Origin: Aeromicrobium stalagmiti
GTDB taxonomy: Bacteria > Actinomycetota > Actinomycetes > Propionibacteriales > Nocardioidaceae
Assembly (NCBI RefSeq): GCF_013283745.1
Contig: NZ_JABSTZ010000003.1
Span: 310,001 to 374,000, forward strand
Length of the DNA stretch: 64,000 nucleotides
Direction: 5' to 3'
In this document: piece after piece, positions 34,453 to 44,307 of the stretch
Position numbering within the stretch: the stretch's first letter is position 1
How the letters are laid out: each line of letters begins with the position of its first letter
Program-made: the position numbers and the translations under genes
Notes under the pieces: generated by a model
What the model was told of the DNA's origin: nothing
Databases searched by the model: none
What the model saw: only the letters and a program-made list of their open reading frames with translations

Positions 34453-35174
34453 ACCTCTTCGACGGCTGCCAGTGCCTCGGGGAGCGTGAACGCGCCGGCG
34501 TAAAGAGCCTTGCCGACGATCGAGCCCTCGACGCCGATGCCGGTGAGCGTCGCGATGTCGCGAAGGTCCTGCAGGCTCGAGACCCCGCCGGAGGCGACGA
34601 CCGGCTTGTCGGTCTGCTCGCACACCTGGCGCAGCAGGTCGAGGTTGGGGCCGGTCAGCGTGCCGTCCTTGGTGACGTCGGTGACGACGTAGCGGGCGCA
34701 GCCGTCACGCTCGAGGCGAGCGAGCACCTCGAACAGGTCGCCGCCCTCCTCGGTCCAGCCGCGCGCCGCGAGGGTCGTGCCGCGGACGTCGAGGCCGACA
34801 GCGATCTGGTCGCCGAACTGCCCGACGACCTTGGCGCACCAGTCGGGGTTCTCCAGAGCCGCCGTGCCGAGGTTGACCCGCGTGCAGCCCGTCGCGAGCG
34901 CGGCCTCCAGCGACGCGTCGTCGCGGATGCCACCGGACAGCTCGACCTTCACGTCGAGACGCCCGACGACCTCGGCCAGCAGCTCGCGGTTGGAGCCCTT
35001 GCCGAAGGCTGCGTCGAGGTCGACGAGGTGGATCCACTCCGCCCCGTCGGTCTGCCACTGCAGGGCGGCGTCGAGGGGCGATCCGTACGCGGTCTCGCTG
35101 CCGAGCTCGCCCTGGACGAGGCGCACGGCCTGCCCATCGGCGACGTCGACGGCCGGGAGGAGTTCAAGAGTCAC
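34449..35174 (-). CDS. priA: HisA/PriA phosphoribosyl isomerase
   Basis: The 241-residue TIM barrel isomerises ProFAR in histidine synthesis. It has [20 protein letters not shown] with the catalytic Asp and the Arg (R19-type) kept in PriA, the second Asp in [16 protein letters not shown], and [16 protein letters not shown]. In Actinobacteria without trpF the enzyme also isomerises PRA in tryptophan synthesis; no trpF lies in this trp cluster, so the PriA name is an inference. The GTG at 35174 has TACCAT 7 nt upstream and is probably leaderless. Confidence 0.93.
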   Translation of the reverse strand: MTLELLPAVDVADGQAVRLVQGELGSETAYGSPLDAALQWQTDGAEWIHLVDLDAAFGKGSNRELLAEVVGRLDVKVELSGGIRDDASLEAALATGCTRVNLGTAALENPDWCAKVVGQFGDQIAVGLDVRGTTLAARGWTEEGGDLFEVLARLERDGCARYVVTDVTKDGTLTGPNLDLLRQVCEQTDKPVVASGGVSSLQDLRDIATLTGIGVEGSIVGKALYAGAFTLPEALAAVEEV

Positions 35175-35181
35175 GATCGCG

Positions 35182-35187
35182 ATGGTA
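35182..35187 (-). promoter_or_regulatory. Candidate -10 (TACCAT) of hisA/priA
   Basis: The minus-strand TACCAT ends 7 nt before the GTG start. The divergent hydrolase hexamer TAGCGT lies 18 bp away, so the two promoters overlap. Confidence 0.45.
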
Positions 35188-35205
35188 TCTGTCGGCCCGC
35201 CGATC

Positions 35206-35211
35206 TAGCGT
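35206..35211 (+). promoter_or_regulatory. Candidate -10 (TAGCGT) of the alpha/beta hydrolase gene
   Basis: TAGCGT ends 6 nt before the ATG at 35218 with no ribosome binding site, a leaderless arrangement facing the hisA promoter. Confidence 0.45.
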
Positions 35212-35217
35212 GGCGGC

Positions 35218-35904
35218 ATGAAGGTCATCCTGGTTCCCGGTTTCTGGTTCGACGCGTCGTCGTGGGACGCCGTGACGCCGCTGCTGCAACAGTCCGGCCA
35301 CGACGTGACTGCCCTGACCCTGCCCGGCCTCGCGTCGGTCGACATCGACCGCAGCGACATCGGGCTCGCCGAGCACGTCGCAGCGGTGGTCGAGCAGGTC
35401 GACGCGGCGGGTGAACCGGTCGTGCTGGTCGGCAGCAGCTTTGCCGGCAAGCTGGTGCAGATCGTCACCGACGAACGGCCCGAGTCGGTCGCCCTGGTGG
35501 TCTACGTCGACTCGCTGCCCAAGCCCGTCGATGCTGAGGCAGCTGACGAGCCGGCCGGCGCCGACATCGCGTTCTCGTGGGACGAGCTGACACCCGACGA
35601 GCAGCGCGACCTCACGCCCGACCAACGGTCGACGATCGAGCGCACGGCCGTTCCCTACCCCGCCCGGGTCGTCCGTGACGGCTGGGTCATGGCCGACGAC
35701 CGCCGCTACGCCGTCCGCAGCCTCGTGGTCGCCACTGGTTTCACGTCCACCGACCTCGAGCAGTGGCGAGCCGACTACCCGGGCGTCGGCGATGAGCTCG
35801 ACGCCCACACCGACCTGACGATCGTCGAGCTGCCGACGAGCCACTGGCCCCAGATCACGACCCCGCACGAGCTCGTCGAGACCATCCTCGACGCGATGCC
35901 GTGA
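35218..35904 (+). CDS. Alpha/beta hydrolase
   Basis: The 228-residue protein starts MKVILVPGFWFDASSWDAVT, the first strand and oxyanion loop of alpha/beta hydrolases. The nucleophile elbow is VVLVGSSFAGKLVQIV near residue 75, with Ser in GxSxxG form. A C-terminal His in ELPTSHWPQITTPHEL fits the third triad member. There is no signal peptide, so it acts in the cytoplasm; the substrate is unknown. It lies on the plus strand within the minus-strand his genes, divergent from hisA and convergent with hisH. Confidence 0.88.
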   Translation: MKVILVPGFWFDASSWDAVTPLLQQSGHDVTALTLPGLASVDIDRSDIGLAEHVAAVVEQVDAAGEPVVLVGSSFAGKLVQIVTDERPESVALVVYVDSLPKPVDAEAADEPAGADIAFSWDELTPDEQRDLTPDQRSTIERTAVPYPARVVRDGWVMADDRRYAVRSLVVATGFTSTDLEQWRADYPGVGDELDAHTDLTIVELPTSHWPQITTPHELVETILDAMP

Positions 35905-35919
35905 CCGCGATGCCCTGAC

Positions 35920-36555
35920 CTAGAGCGTCGCGATCCAGTTCTGCAGCAGGTGCATGCCGGCGTCGCCGGACTTCTCGGGGTGGAACTGGGTCGCCCAGAG
36001 TGGACCGTGCTCGGCCGCCGACACGAAGCGGTCGCCGCCGTACTCCGTCCACGTCACCGACGGGTCGGGGAACGCCGGCGGCTGCGACAGCACCCAGTCA
36101 CGCAGCCCGTAGGAGTGCACGAAGTAGAACCGCTCGTCCTCGACGCCGGCGAACATGCGCGACCGCTCGCCGGGCTCGACCGTGTTCCAGCCCATGTGCG
36201 GCACGATCGGCGCCTGCAGGCGCTCGATGACACCGGGCCACTCGCCACACCCCTCGGTGCGGACGCCGTGCTCGATGCCCTCGGCGAACAGGATCTGCAT
36301 GCCGACGCAGATGCCGAGCACCGGCCGGGTCGCGATGAGTCGCCGCTCGATGATGCGCACGCCGTCGACGCCCCGGAGGCCGCGCATGCAGGCCTCGAAG
36401 GCACCGACGCCGGGCACGAGCAGCCCGTCGGCCTCCTCGGCGGTCCGAGCGTCGCTGGTCAGGACGACCTCGGCCCCCGCACGCTCGACGGCACGCACCG
36501 CCGAGCGAAGGTTGCCGGAGCCGTAGTCGAGAACCGCGACGCGCGGCAGCGTCAC
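35920..36555 (-). CDS. hisH: Imidazole glycerol phosphate synthase subunit HisH
   Basis: The 211-residue glutamine amidotransferase supplies ammonia to HisF. The triad is visible: Cys in [17 protein letters not shown] near residue 84, and His and Glu in [14 protein letters not shown] near the C-terminus. The N-terminus [19 protein letters not shown] is typical. The GTG at 36555 overlaps the hisB stop (GTGA). It ends 16 bp from the convergent hydrolase gene, so it is the last gene of hisD-C-B-H. Confidence 0.97.
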   Translation of the reverse strand: MTLPRVAVLDYGSGNLRSAVRAVERAGAEVVLTSDARTAEEADGLLVPGVGAFEACMRGLRGVDGVRIIERRLIATRPVLGICVGMQILFAEGIEHGVRTEGCGEWPGVIERLQAPIVPHMGWNTVEPGERSRMFAGVEDERFYFVHSYGLRDWVLSQPPAFPDPSVTWTEYGGDRFVSAAEHGPLWATQFHPEKSGDAGMHLLQNWIATL

Positions 36556-37151
36556 AGAGCGCCCTTGGTGCTGGGAACGCCCGTCTCGCGGGGATCGAGC
36601 GCGATCGCCTCGCGGAACGCCCGCGCGACCGCCTTGAACTGCGCCTCGGCGATGTGGTGCGGGTCGCGACCGTCGATCAGGCGGACGTGCATCGTGACCG
36701 CCGCGTGGTGGGCGATCGACTCCAGCACGTGAGCCGTCAGCGAGCCGGAGTACTGCCCGCCGATGATCGCGGTGATCTGGCGCTCGGGCTCGCCGGAGTG
36801 CACGAAGTAGGGACGCCCGGAGACGTCGACGACGGCCTGCGCGATCGACTCGTCGAGCGGCACGAGGGCGTCGCCGTAGCGCTTGATGCCGGCCTTGTCG
36901 CCGAGGGCCTCGCGCAGGGCCTGGCCCAGGCAGATCGCGGTGTCCTCGACGGTGTGGTGGGCGTCGATGTGCAGATCGCCCTCGGTCTTGACCGTCAGGT
37001 CGATCAGCGAGTGACGCGAGAAGGCGGTCAGCATGTGGTCGTAGAAGCCGACACCGGTGGAGATGTCGTTGGCTCCGGTGCCGTCGAGATCGACCTCGAC
37101 GACGACATGCGACTCGGAGGTCTTTCGCTCGATGCGTGCTGTGCGCGTCAT
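36552..37151 (-). CDS. hisB: Imidazoleglycerol-phosphate dehydratase
   Basis: The 199-residue enzyme dehydrates IGP. Metal-binding motifs are [17 protein letters not shown] near residue 40 and [17 protein letters not shown] near 70, with a second pair ([13 protein letters not shown]) near 155. It is the monofunctional form, with no phosphatase domain. The ATG at 37151 is chosen because homology starts there and it overlaps the hisC stop by 4 nt. Confidence 0.97.
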   Translation of the reverse strand: MTRTARIERKTSESHVVVEVDLDGTGANDISTGVGFYDHMLTAFSRHSLIDLTVKTEGDLHIDAHHTVEDTAICLGQALREALGDKAGIKRYGDALVPLDESIAQAVVDVSGRPYFVHSGEPERQITAIIGGQYSGSLTAHVLESIAHHAAVTMHVRLIDGRDPHHIAEAQFKAVARAFREAIALDPRETGVPSTKGAL

Positions 37152-38224
37152 CGGGTCACCTCCTGGAGTGCGTCTCGGAACGCGGTCATGTCCTGCGGCG
37201 TGCCGATCGACACGCGCAACCATCCTAGGGGGCCGACCTCGCGGATCAGGACGCCCCGGTCGAGGACGCCCTGCCACACCGCGTGACGGTCGTCGAACCG
37301 GCCGAACAGGATGAAGTTGGCGTCGGACTCAGCGACCTCGAAGCCCTGCTCCCGCAGCCACACGGCCGTCTCGTCGCGGGTCGCCCGCAGCGCGTCGACC
37401 TGCGCGAGCAGCTCGTCCTCGTGACGAAGAGCAGCGGTTGCCGCAGCCTGGCTGACCGCGGAGAGGTGATAGGGCAGGCGGACGATGCGCAGGGCGTCGA
37501 TGATCGCCGCGTCGGCGGCGACATAGCCGAGCCGGCCACCAGCGAGCGCGAACGCCTTGCTCATGGTGCGCGTCACCAGCAGACGCGGGAACTCCCCCAG
37601 CAGCTCGAGGGCGCTCGGCGTGCCGTCGCGGCGGAACTCCGCATAGGCCTCGTCGACCACCACGATGCCCGGCGCGGCCTCCAGCACCGCGCGCGTGTGA
37701 GCGGGGTCGAGCGCCGTGCCGGTCGGGTTGTTGGGCGACGTGAGGATCACGACGTCAGGCTGCTCCTCGGCGATGAGGGCCAGCGCAGCGTCGACGTCGA
37801 GACCGAAGTCGTCGCGGCGTCGTCCGGCCACCCACCGGGTGTGGGTGTTGCGGGCGTACTCGGGATACATCGAGTACGTCGGGGCGAACGACACCGCGGT
37901 GCGACCGGGTCCACCGAAGGCCTGCAGCACCTGCTGCATGACCTCGTTGGAGCCGTTGGCCGCCCACACCTGATCGACCGTGAGGCCGTGCCCCAGGTAG
38001 GACGCGAGGGACGTCCGCAGCTCGATCGCCTCGCGGTCGGGGTAGCGGTTGAGCGTCAACGCCGCGCGGTGCACCGAGTCGGCGATGTCGCGCGCCGTGG
38101 CCTCGCTCGGCCCGTAGGGATTCTCGTTGGTGTTGAGCTGCACCGGCACGTCGAGCTGCGGCGCGCCGTACGGCTCGTCGTCCCGGAGCTCCTCGCGGAT
38201 CGGGACCCAGGCGGGAACCGGCAT
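37148..38224 (-). CDS. hisC: Histidinol-phosphate aminotransferase
   Basis: The 358-residue class II PLP aminotransferase makes histidinol phosphate. It has [20 protein letters not shown] near residue 30, the [15 protein letters not shown] loop near 160, [13 protein letters not shown] near 190 and the PLP lysine in [20 protein letters not shown] near 222. Arg in the C-terminal GWLRVSIGT is kept. It overlaps hisD by one base and hisB by four, so hisDCBH is tightly coupled. Confidence 0.97.
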   Translation of the reverse strand: MPVPAWVPIREELRDDEPYGAPQLDVPVQLNTNENPYGPSEATARDIADSVHRAALTLNRYPDREAIELRTSLASYLGHGLTVDQVWAANGSNEVMQQVLQAFGGPGRTAVSFAPTYSMYPEYARNTHTRWVAGRRRDDFGLDVDAALALIAEEQPDVVILTSPNNPTGTALDPAHTRAVLEAAPGIVVVDEAYAEFRRDGTPSALELLGEFPRLLVTRTMSKAFALAGGRLGYVAADAAIIDALRIVRLPYHLSAVSQAAATAALRHEDELLAQVDALRATRDETAVWLREQGFEVAESDANFILFGRFDDRHAVWQGVLDRGVLIREVGPLGWLRVSIGTPQDMTAFRDALQEVTR

Positions 38225-39552
38225 CAGCGAGACGTCCGGATCGAGACCGCCGCACCGTGGGACGGCAGGTTCTCGGCCTCGGCGAGGGTCACGACGTGGT
38301 CGCCGACCTCGCGCAGGGCCGTCTCGGAGTAGGTGACGACGTGCATGTTCTTGCAGAACGCCCGCACCGAGAGACCCGACGAGTGGCAGGCGCAGCCGGC
38401 CGTGGGCAGCACGTGGTTGGAGCCCGCGGCGTAGTCGCCGAGCGACACCGGCGTGTGGGAACCCACGAAGATCGCACCGGCGTTGACGATACGCGCGGCG
38501 ACGCCCGCCGAGTCGGTGGTCTGCACCTCCAGGTGCTCGGCGGCGTAGCCGTTGGCGACGTCGACGGCCTGGTCCATGTCGCGCACGAGGACCGTGGCGG
38601 ACTGGGGACCGTCGAGCGCCGTGCGGATGCGATCGGCGTGCTTCGCGCTGCCGATCTGCACCTCCAGCTCGGCCTCGACCGCCGTCGCGAGGGACTCGCT
38701 GTCGGTGATCAGGACGCTGGCGGCCATCGGGTCGTGCTCGGCCTGGCTGATCAGGTCGGCGGCCACGAAGGCCGGCACGGCGCTGCCGTCGGCGATGATC
38801 GCGATCTCCGTCGGCCCGGCCTCGGAGTCGATGCTGACCGTGCCCTGCAGGTGTCGCTTGGCAGCCGCGACGTAGATGTTGCCCGGGCCGGTGATCAGGT
38901 TGACGGGGCGGCAGTCGACGCCGTCCTCGGACGCCGCGCCGTAGGCGAACATCGCCAGCGCCTGGGCGCCACCGGCCGCATAGACCTCGTCGATGCCGAG
39001 CAGCGCGCAGGCCGCCAGGATCGAGGGGTGCGGGAGCCCGCCGAACTCCGCCTGGGGTGGGCTGGCGAGCGCGATGCCGGGCACGCCGGCGACCTGGGCC
39101 GGCACGGCGTTCATGACGACGGTGCTCACCAGCGGCGCGAGGCCGCCGGGCACGTAGAGGCCGACGCGCTGCATCGCCACGATGCGTCGTTCGACCGTCG
39201 CGCCGGGAGCGACGTCGGTGACCAGCGTCTGCTCGAGCTCGGCCTCGCTGGTCTGCCGGAGGCGACGGATCGACTCCTCCAGCGCTGCTCGGATCTCGGG
39301 CGCGAGCGCGGCGAGGGCGTCGGCCAGCGCGGCGGCAGGCACGCGCAGCTGCGCCGGCCGGACGCCGTCGAACCGCTCGCCCGCGTCGAGCACCGCGACG
39401 GTCCCGCGGCTGCGGACGTCCTCGCAGATCGGGCGCACGGCGGCGAGCGCATGCTCGACGTCGACCTCCGCACGCGGCACCGCCGCGGTGTAGACCACGG
39501 CTGATTCGTCGGCGGCGGGGTCGAGCTCACGCAGGTCGAGACGTCTCATCAC
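38224..39552 (-). CDS. hisD: Histidinol dehydrogenase
   Basis: The 442-residue zinc enzyme oxidises histidinol to histidine in two steps. Family motifs are [20 protein letters not shown] near residue 132, [20 protein letters not shown] near 218, [15 protein letters not shown], and [20 protein letters not shown] with a zinc ligand near 365. The GTG at 39552 has TAGACT exactly 7 nt upstream; the next codon is ATG, an alternative start. It heads hisDCBH and is divergent from ybaK by only 34 bp. Confidence 0.97.
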   Translation of the reverse strand: MMRRLDLRELDPAADESAVVYTAAVPRAEVDVEHALAAVRPICEDVRSRGTVAVLDAGERFDGVRPAQLRVPAAALADALAALAPEIRAALEESIRRLRQTSEAELEQTLVTDVAPGATVERRIVAMQRVGLYVPGGLAPLVSTVVMNAVPAQVAGVPGIALASPPQAEFGGLPHPSILAACALLGIDEVYAAGGAQALAMFAYGAASEDGVDCRPVNLITGPGNIYVAAAKRHLQGTVSIDSEAGPTEIAIIADGSAVPAFVAADLISQAEHDPMAASVLITDSESLATAVEAELEVQIGSAKHADRIRTALDGPQSATVLVRDMDQAVDVANGYAAEHLEVQTTDSAGVAARIVNAGAIFVGSHTPVSLGDYAAGSNHVLPTAGCACHSSGLSVRAFCKNMHVVTYSETALREVGDHVVTLAEAENLPSHGAAVSIRTSR

Positions 39553-39559
39553 GACATCA

Positions 39560-39565
39560 AGTCTA
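39560..39565 (-). promoter_or_regulatory. Candidate -10 (TAGACT) of hisDCBH
   Basis: The minus-strand TAGACT ends 7 nt before the hisD GTG. Its -35 region must lie inside the start of ybaK, because the gap between the two genes is only 34 bp. Confidence 0.5.
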
Positions 39566-39574
39566 CGGACGCAC

Positions 39575-39580
39575 TACGGT
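39575..39580 (+). promoter_or_regulatory. Candidate -10 (TACGGT) of ybaK
   Basis: TACGGT ends 6 nt before the GTG at 39587. Its -35 region would lie at the hisD start codon; ACGACA at 39551-39556 is a partial match. Confidence 0.45.
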
Positions 39581-39586
39581 GGGGTC

Positions 39587-40078
39587 GTGGCCGCCAACCA
39601 GAAGCCCACCGACGCGACGCCGGCGTTCGTCGCCCTGCACCGCGCCAACGTCCAGTTCACCTCGCACTCCTACGTCCACGACCCTCGCGCCGAGTCGTTC
39701 GGCATGGAGGCCGCGCAGGCGCTCGGGGTCGAGGCAGGCCGCGTCTTCAAGACGCTGATGGCCGTGATCGACGGAGAGCTCTGCGTCGGCGTGGTCCCGG
39801 TGATGGGCTCCCTCGACCTGAAGGCCCTGGCCGACGCGCTCGGCGGCAAGCGGGCCCAGATGGCCGACGCGGCCCAGGCCCAGCGCGCCACCGGCTACGT
39901 CATCGGGGGCATCTCCCCCGTCGGGCAGAAGAAGCGCCACCGCACGGTGATCGACAAGTCATCGGCACAGTGGCCGACGATCTTCGTGTCGGGCGGACGC
40001 CGCGGCCTCGAGGCCGAGCTGCACCCCGACGACCTCGTCCGGGTGACGCAGGCCGTCGTGTCGCGAATCGCGCGCTAG
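39587..40078 (+). CDS. ybaK: Cys-tRNA(Pro)/Cys-tRNA(Cys) deacylase, YbaK family
   Basis: The 163-residue protein is a complete YbaK/EbsC domain, which removes cysteine wrongly loaded on tRNA-Pro. Motifs are DPRAESFGMEAAQALGVEAG near residue 28, RVFKTLMAVIDGELCVGVVP with the conserved Lys near 45, and GYVIGGISPVGQKKRHRTVI near 103. The GTG at 39587 is probably leaderless. Its stop shares the CTAG at 40075-40078 with the convergent membrane protein gene. Confidence 0.92.
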   Translation: MAANQKPTDATPAFVALHRANVQFTSHSYVHDPRAESFGMEAAQALGVEAGRVFKTLMAVIDGELCVGVVPVMGSLDLKALADALGGKRAQMADAAQAQRATGYVIGGISPVGQKKRHRTVIDKSSAQWPTIFVSGGRRGLEAELHPDDLVRVTQAVVSRIAR

Positions 40079-40605
40079 ACCCGCTCGTCGACCCGGTGGC
40101 GGGTCGCCCACATGGTGCCGACCACGCCGACCAGGCCGAAGATCGGCCAGACCAGGAACGGCGCCAGGCCGTCGACCTTGAGCTCTGACGGGACGCGATC
40201 ACCGATGCTGAGGCCGGTGACGGTGACCGGGTCGGGCGGGCCGAGCTCGACGCCGATGCGCCACGCGATGACGGCCGCCAGCAACGTGAGGGCGATGACG
40301 ACAGGGGTCACGACCCAGCCGAGGTCGTCGAGCACCCAGGCTGCGACGGCGCCCCACACCAGCGACGTGCCCGCGCCGATCAGCACGAACACCACCACGA
40401 CGGAGAACTGTCCCTTGGCGGCAGCCTCGTTGAGCACGATGCCGTTCTGGACGGCCTCCCACTCAGAAGGATGCGCCAGCCCCAGCCACACGAATCCGGC
40501 GGCGATGCCCAGCAGCAGCATGAGGATCGACGTCAGCACGGTCCGCCGCACCACGGATGCGCGGGACGGTGCGGGTGCCTGGCCAGGCAGGAAGTGCTCG
40601 TTCAC
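40075..40605 (-). CDS. Four-helix membrane protein (DUF2567-like)
   Basis: The 176-residue protein has four hydrophobic helices: LTSILMLLLGIAAGFVWLGL, FSVVVVFVLIGAGTSLVWGA, WVVTPVVIALTLLAAVIAWR and FLVWPIFGLVGVVGTMWAT. The stretch ELGPPDPVTVTG followed by VPSELKVDGLAPF, just before the last helix, resembles DUF2567-type actinobacterial proteins; this match is from memory and not certain. The GTG at 40605 overlaps the dnaE stop (GTGA), so it is coupled to dnaE. Function unknown. Confidence 0.75.
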   Translation of the reverse strand: MNEHFLPGQAPAPSRASVVRRTVLTSILMLLLGIAAGFVWLGLAHPSEWEAVQNGIVLNEAAAKGQFSVVVVFVLIGAGTSLVWGAVAAWVLDDLGWVVTPVVIALTLLAAVIAWRIGVELGPPDPVTVTGLSIGDRVPSELKVDGLAPFLVWPIFGLVGVVGTMWATRHRVDERV

Positions 40606-43600
40606 GACAGACAATGGGGCCCCAGCAGCTCTTTGAGGTCGGCGATCAACGACGACGACTGTGCCACACGCAGGCTGTCGTCGAGGCGCATGACCTTGGT
40701 CGATCCGTTGCCGATGAGTCGCAGATGGACCTCCGACATGCCCGGGTGGGCCGAGAGCACCTGCTTGAACGTGCCGATCGTGTCGCTGGTGCACCGCGCG
40801 ACGGGAAGGGTGACGACCATGGGGCGCTCGGGGCCACCCGAGCCCATCGCCGGCATCGTGACCTCGAGGGCGTTGAGCTCGATGCCGTCGTCCTTGCGGC
40901 GCACGCGCCCCTTGACCACGACGATCGTGTCGGGCACCAGCACCGGCATGGCCAGCTGGTAGGCGCCCGGGAAGACCATGACCTCGATGCCACCCTCGAG
41001 GTCCTCGATCGTGATCGAGGCCCACGGGTCGCCCTTCTTGCTCATGCGGCGCTGGACCCCGGTGATGAGCCCACAGATGCGCGTCGTGCTGCCGTCGGGC
41101 AGCTCGGTGTTGGTGAGCAGGTCGCCGACGGTGCTGTCGCTGCTGGCCCGCAGCACGTGCTCGAGGCCCTGCAGCGGGTGGTCGGAGACGTAGAGACCGA
41201 GCATGTCGCGCTCGAACGCCAGCAGCTGGGTCTTCTCCCACTCCGGCATCTGCTCGGGCACCTCGACCTTGCCGCCGCTGAACACGTCGTCACCGAGGCC
41301 GCCGAACAGCGAGTCCTGGCCGATCGCCGCCTGGCGCTTGAGGTCGATGTAGAGGTCGACGCCCTCCTCGGCCACGGTCGTCAGGGCACGACGGCGATGA
41401 CCGAGCGAGTCGAAGGCACCGGCCTTGATCAGCGAGTCGAGCACGCGCTTGTTGCACACGTGCGTCGGCACCTTGTCGAGGAAGTCGTTGAAGTCGCCGT
41501 AGGCGCCCTTGGTCGTGCGCCCCTCGACGATGCCGGCGACGACGTTCTCGCCGATGTTGCGGATCGCGCCGAGGCCGAAGCGGATGTCGGCGCCCACCGA
41601 GGCGAAGTTGGACACCGACTCGTTGACGTCGGGCGGCAGCACCTTGATGCCCATGCGGCGGCACTCGTTGAGGTAGATCGCGGACTTGTCCTTGTCGACG
41701 CGGGTGCTCGTGAGCAGGGCCGCCATGTACTCGGCCGGGTAGTTGGCCTTGAGGTAGGCCGTCCAGTAGGAGATCACGCCGTAGGCCGCCGAGTGCGCCT
41801 TGTTGAAGGCGTAGTCCGAGAACGGCAGCAGGATGTCCCAGAGCGTCGTGATGGCCTTCTGGGAGTAGCCACGCTCGAGCATGCCCTGCTGGAACCCGGC
41901 GTACTGCTTGTCGAGCTCGGACTTCTTCTTCTTGCCCATCGCGCGACGCAGGTTGTCGGCCTGTCCCAGGGAGAACCCGGCGAGCACCTGGGCGATCTCC
42001 ATGACCTGCTCCTGGTAGACGATCAGGCCGTACGTCTCGCCCAGGACCTTCTCGAGCGGCTTCTCCAGCTCGGGGTGGATCGGATCGATCGGCTCGCGCC
42101 CGTTCTTGCGGCGGGCGTACTTGTTGTGCGAGTCGGCGCCCATGGGGCCCGGGCGGTAGAGCGCGCCGACGGCCGAGATGTCCTCGAACTTGTCGGGCTT
42201 CATGCTGCGCAGCAGCGCGCGCATCGGCCCGCCGTCGAGCTGGAAGACACCGAGCGTGTCGCCGCGCGCCAGCAGGTCGTACGTCGCCTGGTCCTCGAAG
42301 TCGAGGTCCTCCAGCACCAGGTCGATGCCGCGGTTGCGCTTGATGTTGATCAGCGCGTCGTCGAGCACCGTGAGGTTGCGTAGGCCCAGGAAGTCCATCT
42401 TGACCAGCCCGAGCGCCTCGCACATCGGGTAGTCGAACTGGGTGATGATCGCGCCGTCCTGCTCGCGCTTCATGATCGGGACGATGTCGATCAACGGGTC
42501 GCTCGACATGATGACGCCGGCGGCGTGGACGCCCCACTGACGGATCTGGCCCTCGAGCCCCAGCGCGGTCTGGTAGATCTTGCGGACGTCGGCGTCCTCG
42601 TCGTGCAGCTTGCGGAAGTCGCCGCCGTCGCCGTAGCGCTTGTCGTTGGTGTCGAACAGGCCCTTGAGCGACACGCCCTTGCCCATGATGTCGGCCGGCA
42701 GCGCCTTGGTGATGCGCTCGCCGTGCGAGAACGGGTAGTCCATGACGCGTGCGGCGTCCTTGATGGCCGCCTTGGACTTGAGCCGTCCGAACGTCGCGAT
42801 CATCGCGACGCGCTCCTCGCCGTACTTGTTGCTGACGTAGCGGATGACCTCGCCGCGACGACGCTCGTCGAAGTCGATGTCGAAGTCGGGCATGGACGGA
42901 CGCTCGGGGTTGAGGAACCGCTCGAAGATCAGGCCGTGCGTCAGCGGGCAGATGTCGGTGATCCGCAGCGCGTAGGCCGCGATCGAGCCGGCTCCCGATC
43001 CACGGCCGGGACCCACGCGGATGCCGTTGTCCTTGGACCAGTTGATGAAGTCGGCGACCACGAGGTAGTAGCCGCAGTAGCCCTTGGTGCGGACGACGTC
43101 GAGCTCCATCTCGGTGCGGGCACGGACCTCGTCGGTCATCTTGTCGCCCGGGTAGCGGCTCTCGATGCCGCGCCAGACCTCCTTGACGAACCAGCTCTCC
43201 TCGGTCTCGCCGTCGGGGATGTCGGCCTTCGCCATGTAGCCACCGTTGGACTCGGTGAACTCGACGTTGCAGCGCTCGGCGATCAGGAGGGTGTTGTCGC
43301 ACGCCTCCTTGAGGTCGAAGCGGTCCTCCCACAGGTCGCGCATCTCGGCGGCGGACTTGATGTAGAAGTCGTTGGAGTCGAACTTGAAGCGGTTGGGGTC
43401 GGTCAGCGTGCTGCCGGACTGGACGCACAGCAGCGCCGAGTGCGCCTCGGCGTCCTCGGGGCTCGTGTAGTGCGAGTCGTTGGTCGCGATCGCCGGGAGC
43501 CCGAGGTCGGCCTTGAGCCGCAGCAGCCCGTCGCGGACCGTGCGCTCGATCTCGAGGCCGTGGTCCATCAGCTCGAGGAAGAAGTTGTCCTTGCCGAAGA

Positions 43601-44141
43601 TGTCCTGGAACTCCGCGGCCGACGCCCGGGCCTTCTCGTAGTTGCCGATGCGCAGCCAGGTCTGGATCTCGCCCGACGGGCAGCCCGTCGTCGCGATGAG
43701 CCCCTTGCCGTACTGCTGGAGCAGCTCGCGGTCGGCGCGCGGCTTGCGGTACTGGCCCTCCAGGCTCGCGTAGGACCCGATCCGGAACAGGTTGTGCATG
43801 CCCTCGGTCGTCTCGGACAGCAGCGTCATGTGGGTGTAGGCACCGCGTCCGGCGACGTCGGCGTCCTTGGCGCCCTTGTTCCACTGGACGGCCTTCTTCT
43901 CGTGACGCGAGATGTTGGGCGTGAGGTAGGCCTCCATGCCGATGATCGGCTTGACCCCGTGCGCCTTGGCCTTGCTGTAGAAGTCGTAGGCGCCGTGCAG
44001 GTTGCCGTGATCGGTCATCGCGATGGACGGCATCCCCAGCTCGGCCGTGCGCTCGAACAGGCCGTCGAGCAGGGCCGCTCCATCGAGCATCGAGTACTCC
44101 GTGTGGACGTGCAGGTGCACGAAGGACGAGTCACTCGACAT
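40602..44141 (-). CDS. dnaE: DNA polymerase III alpha subunit DnaE1
   Basis: The 1179-residue enzyme is the main replicative polymerase. The N-terminal PHP domain keeps its metal-binding residues: HLHVHTEYSMLDGA, AMTDHGNLHG, IGMEAYL, YTHMTLLSETTEG, TGCPSGEI and ATNDSHY. The catalytic palm has GPGRGSGAGSIAAYAL and MPDFDIDFDERRRGEVIRYV near residue 405. The tandem HhH, OB and C-terminal domains follow. An intact PHP suggests built-in proofreading as in mycobacterial DnaE1. AGGAGG lies about 8-13 nt before the ATG. Downstream it overlaps the membrane protein gene. Confidence 0.98.
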   Translation of the reverse strand: MSSDSSFVHLHVHTEYSMLDGAALLDGLFERTAELGMPSIAMTDHGNLHGAYDFYSKAKAHGVKPIIGMEAYLTPNISRHEKKAVQWNKGAKDADVAGRGAYTHMTLLSETTEGMHNLFRIGSYASLEGQYRKPRADRELLQQYGKGLIATTGCPSGEIQTWLRIGNYEKARASAAEFQDIFGKDNFFLELMDHGLEIERTVRDGLLRLKADLGLPAIATNDSHYTSPEDAEAHSALLCVQSGSTLTDPNRFKFDSNDFYIKSAAEMRDLWEDRFDLKEACDNTLLIAERCNVEFTESNGGYMAKADIPDGETEESWFVKEVWRGIESRYPGDKMTDEVRARTEMELDVVRTKGYCGYYLVVADFINWSKDNGIRVGPGRGSGAGSIAAYALRITDICPLTHGLIFERFLNPERPSMPDFDIDFDERRRGEVIRYVSNKYGEERVAMIATFGRLKSKAAIKDAARVMDYPFSHGERITKALPADIMGKGVSLKGLFDTNDKRYGDGGDFRKLHDEDADVRKIYQTALGLEGQIRQWGVHAAGVIMSSDPLIDIVPIMKREQDGAIITQFDYPMCEALGLVKMDFLGLRNLTVLDDALINIKRNRGIDLVLEDLDFEDQATYDLLARGDTLGVFQLDGGPMRALLRSMKPDKFEDISAVGALYRPGPMGADSHNKYARRKNGREPIDPIHPELEKPLEKVLGETYGLIVYQEQVMEIAQVLAGFSLGQADNLRRAMGKKKKSELDKQYAGFQQGMLERGYSQKAITTLWDILLPFSDYAFNKAHSAAYGVISYWTAYLKANYPAEYMAALLTSTRVDKDKSAIYLNECRRMGIKVLPPDVNESVSNFASVGADIRFGLGAIRNIGENVVAGIVEGRTTKGAYGDFNDFLDKVPTHVCNKRVLDSLIKAGAFDSLGHRRRALTTVAEEGVDLYIDLKRQAAIGQDSLFGGLGDDVFSGGKVEVPEQMPEWEKTQLLAFERDMLGLYVSDHPLQGLEHVLRASSDSTVGDLLTNTELPDGSTTRICGLITGVQRRMSKKGDPWASITIEDLEGGIEVMVFPGAYQLAMPVLVPDTIVVVKGRVRRKDDGIELNALEVTMPAMGSGGPERPMVVTLPVARCTSDTIGTFKQVLSAHPGMSEVHLRLIGNGSTKVMRLDDSLRVAQSSSLIADLKELLGPHCLS

Positions 44142-44295
44142 CGAAAAAAGGCCTCCTCGGCGGGACGTGGGGGGAAGATCTACAGCCTAGTCGAGGCCCC
44201 TGACGGGAATCGACGCCGCGCCGATCCGCACCTGCGATCCGGGCCCGAAACGGTCTCGGGCGTCACTCGCGTCCCGTCGGTCCCACCGGCCCACC

Positions 44296-44301
44296 CATAC
44301 T
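44296..44301 (+). promoter_or_regulatory. Candidate -10 (CATACT) of the DUF1801 gene
   Basis: CATACT ends 6 nt before the ATG at 44308, without a ribosome binding site. It lies in the 166-base gap shared with the divergent dnaE. Confidence 0.45.
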
Positions 44302-44307
44302 GGACGG

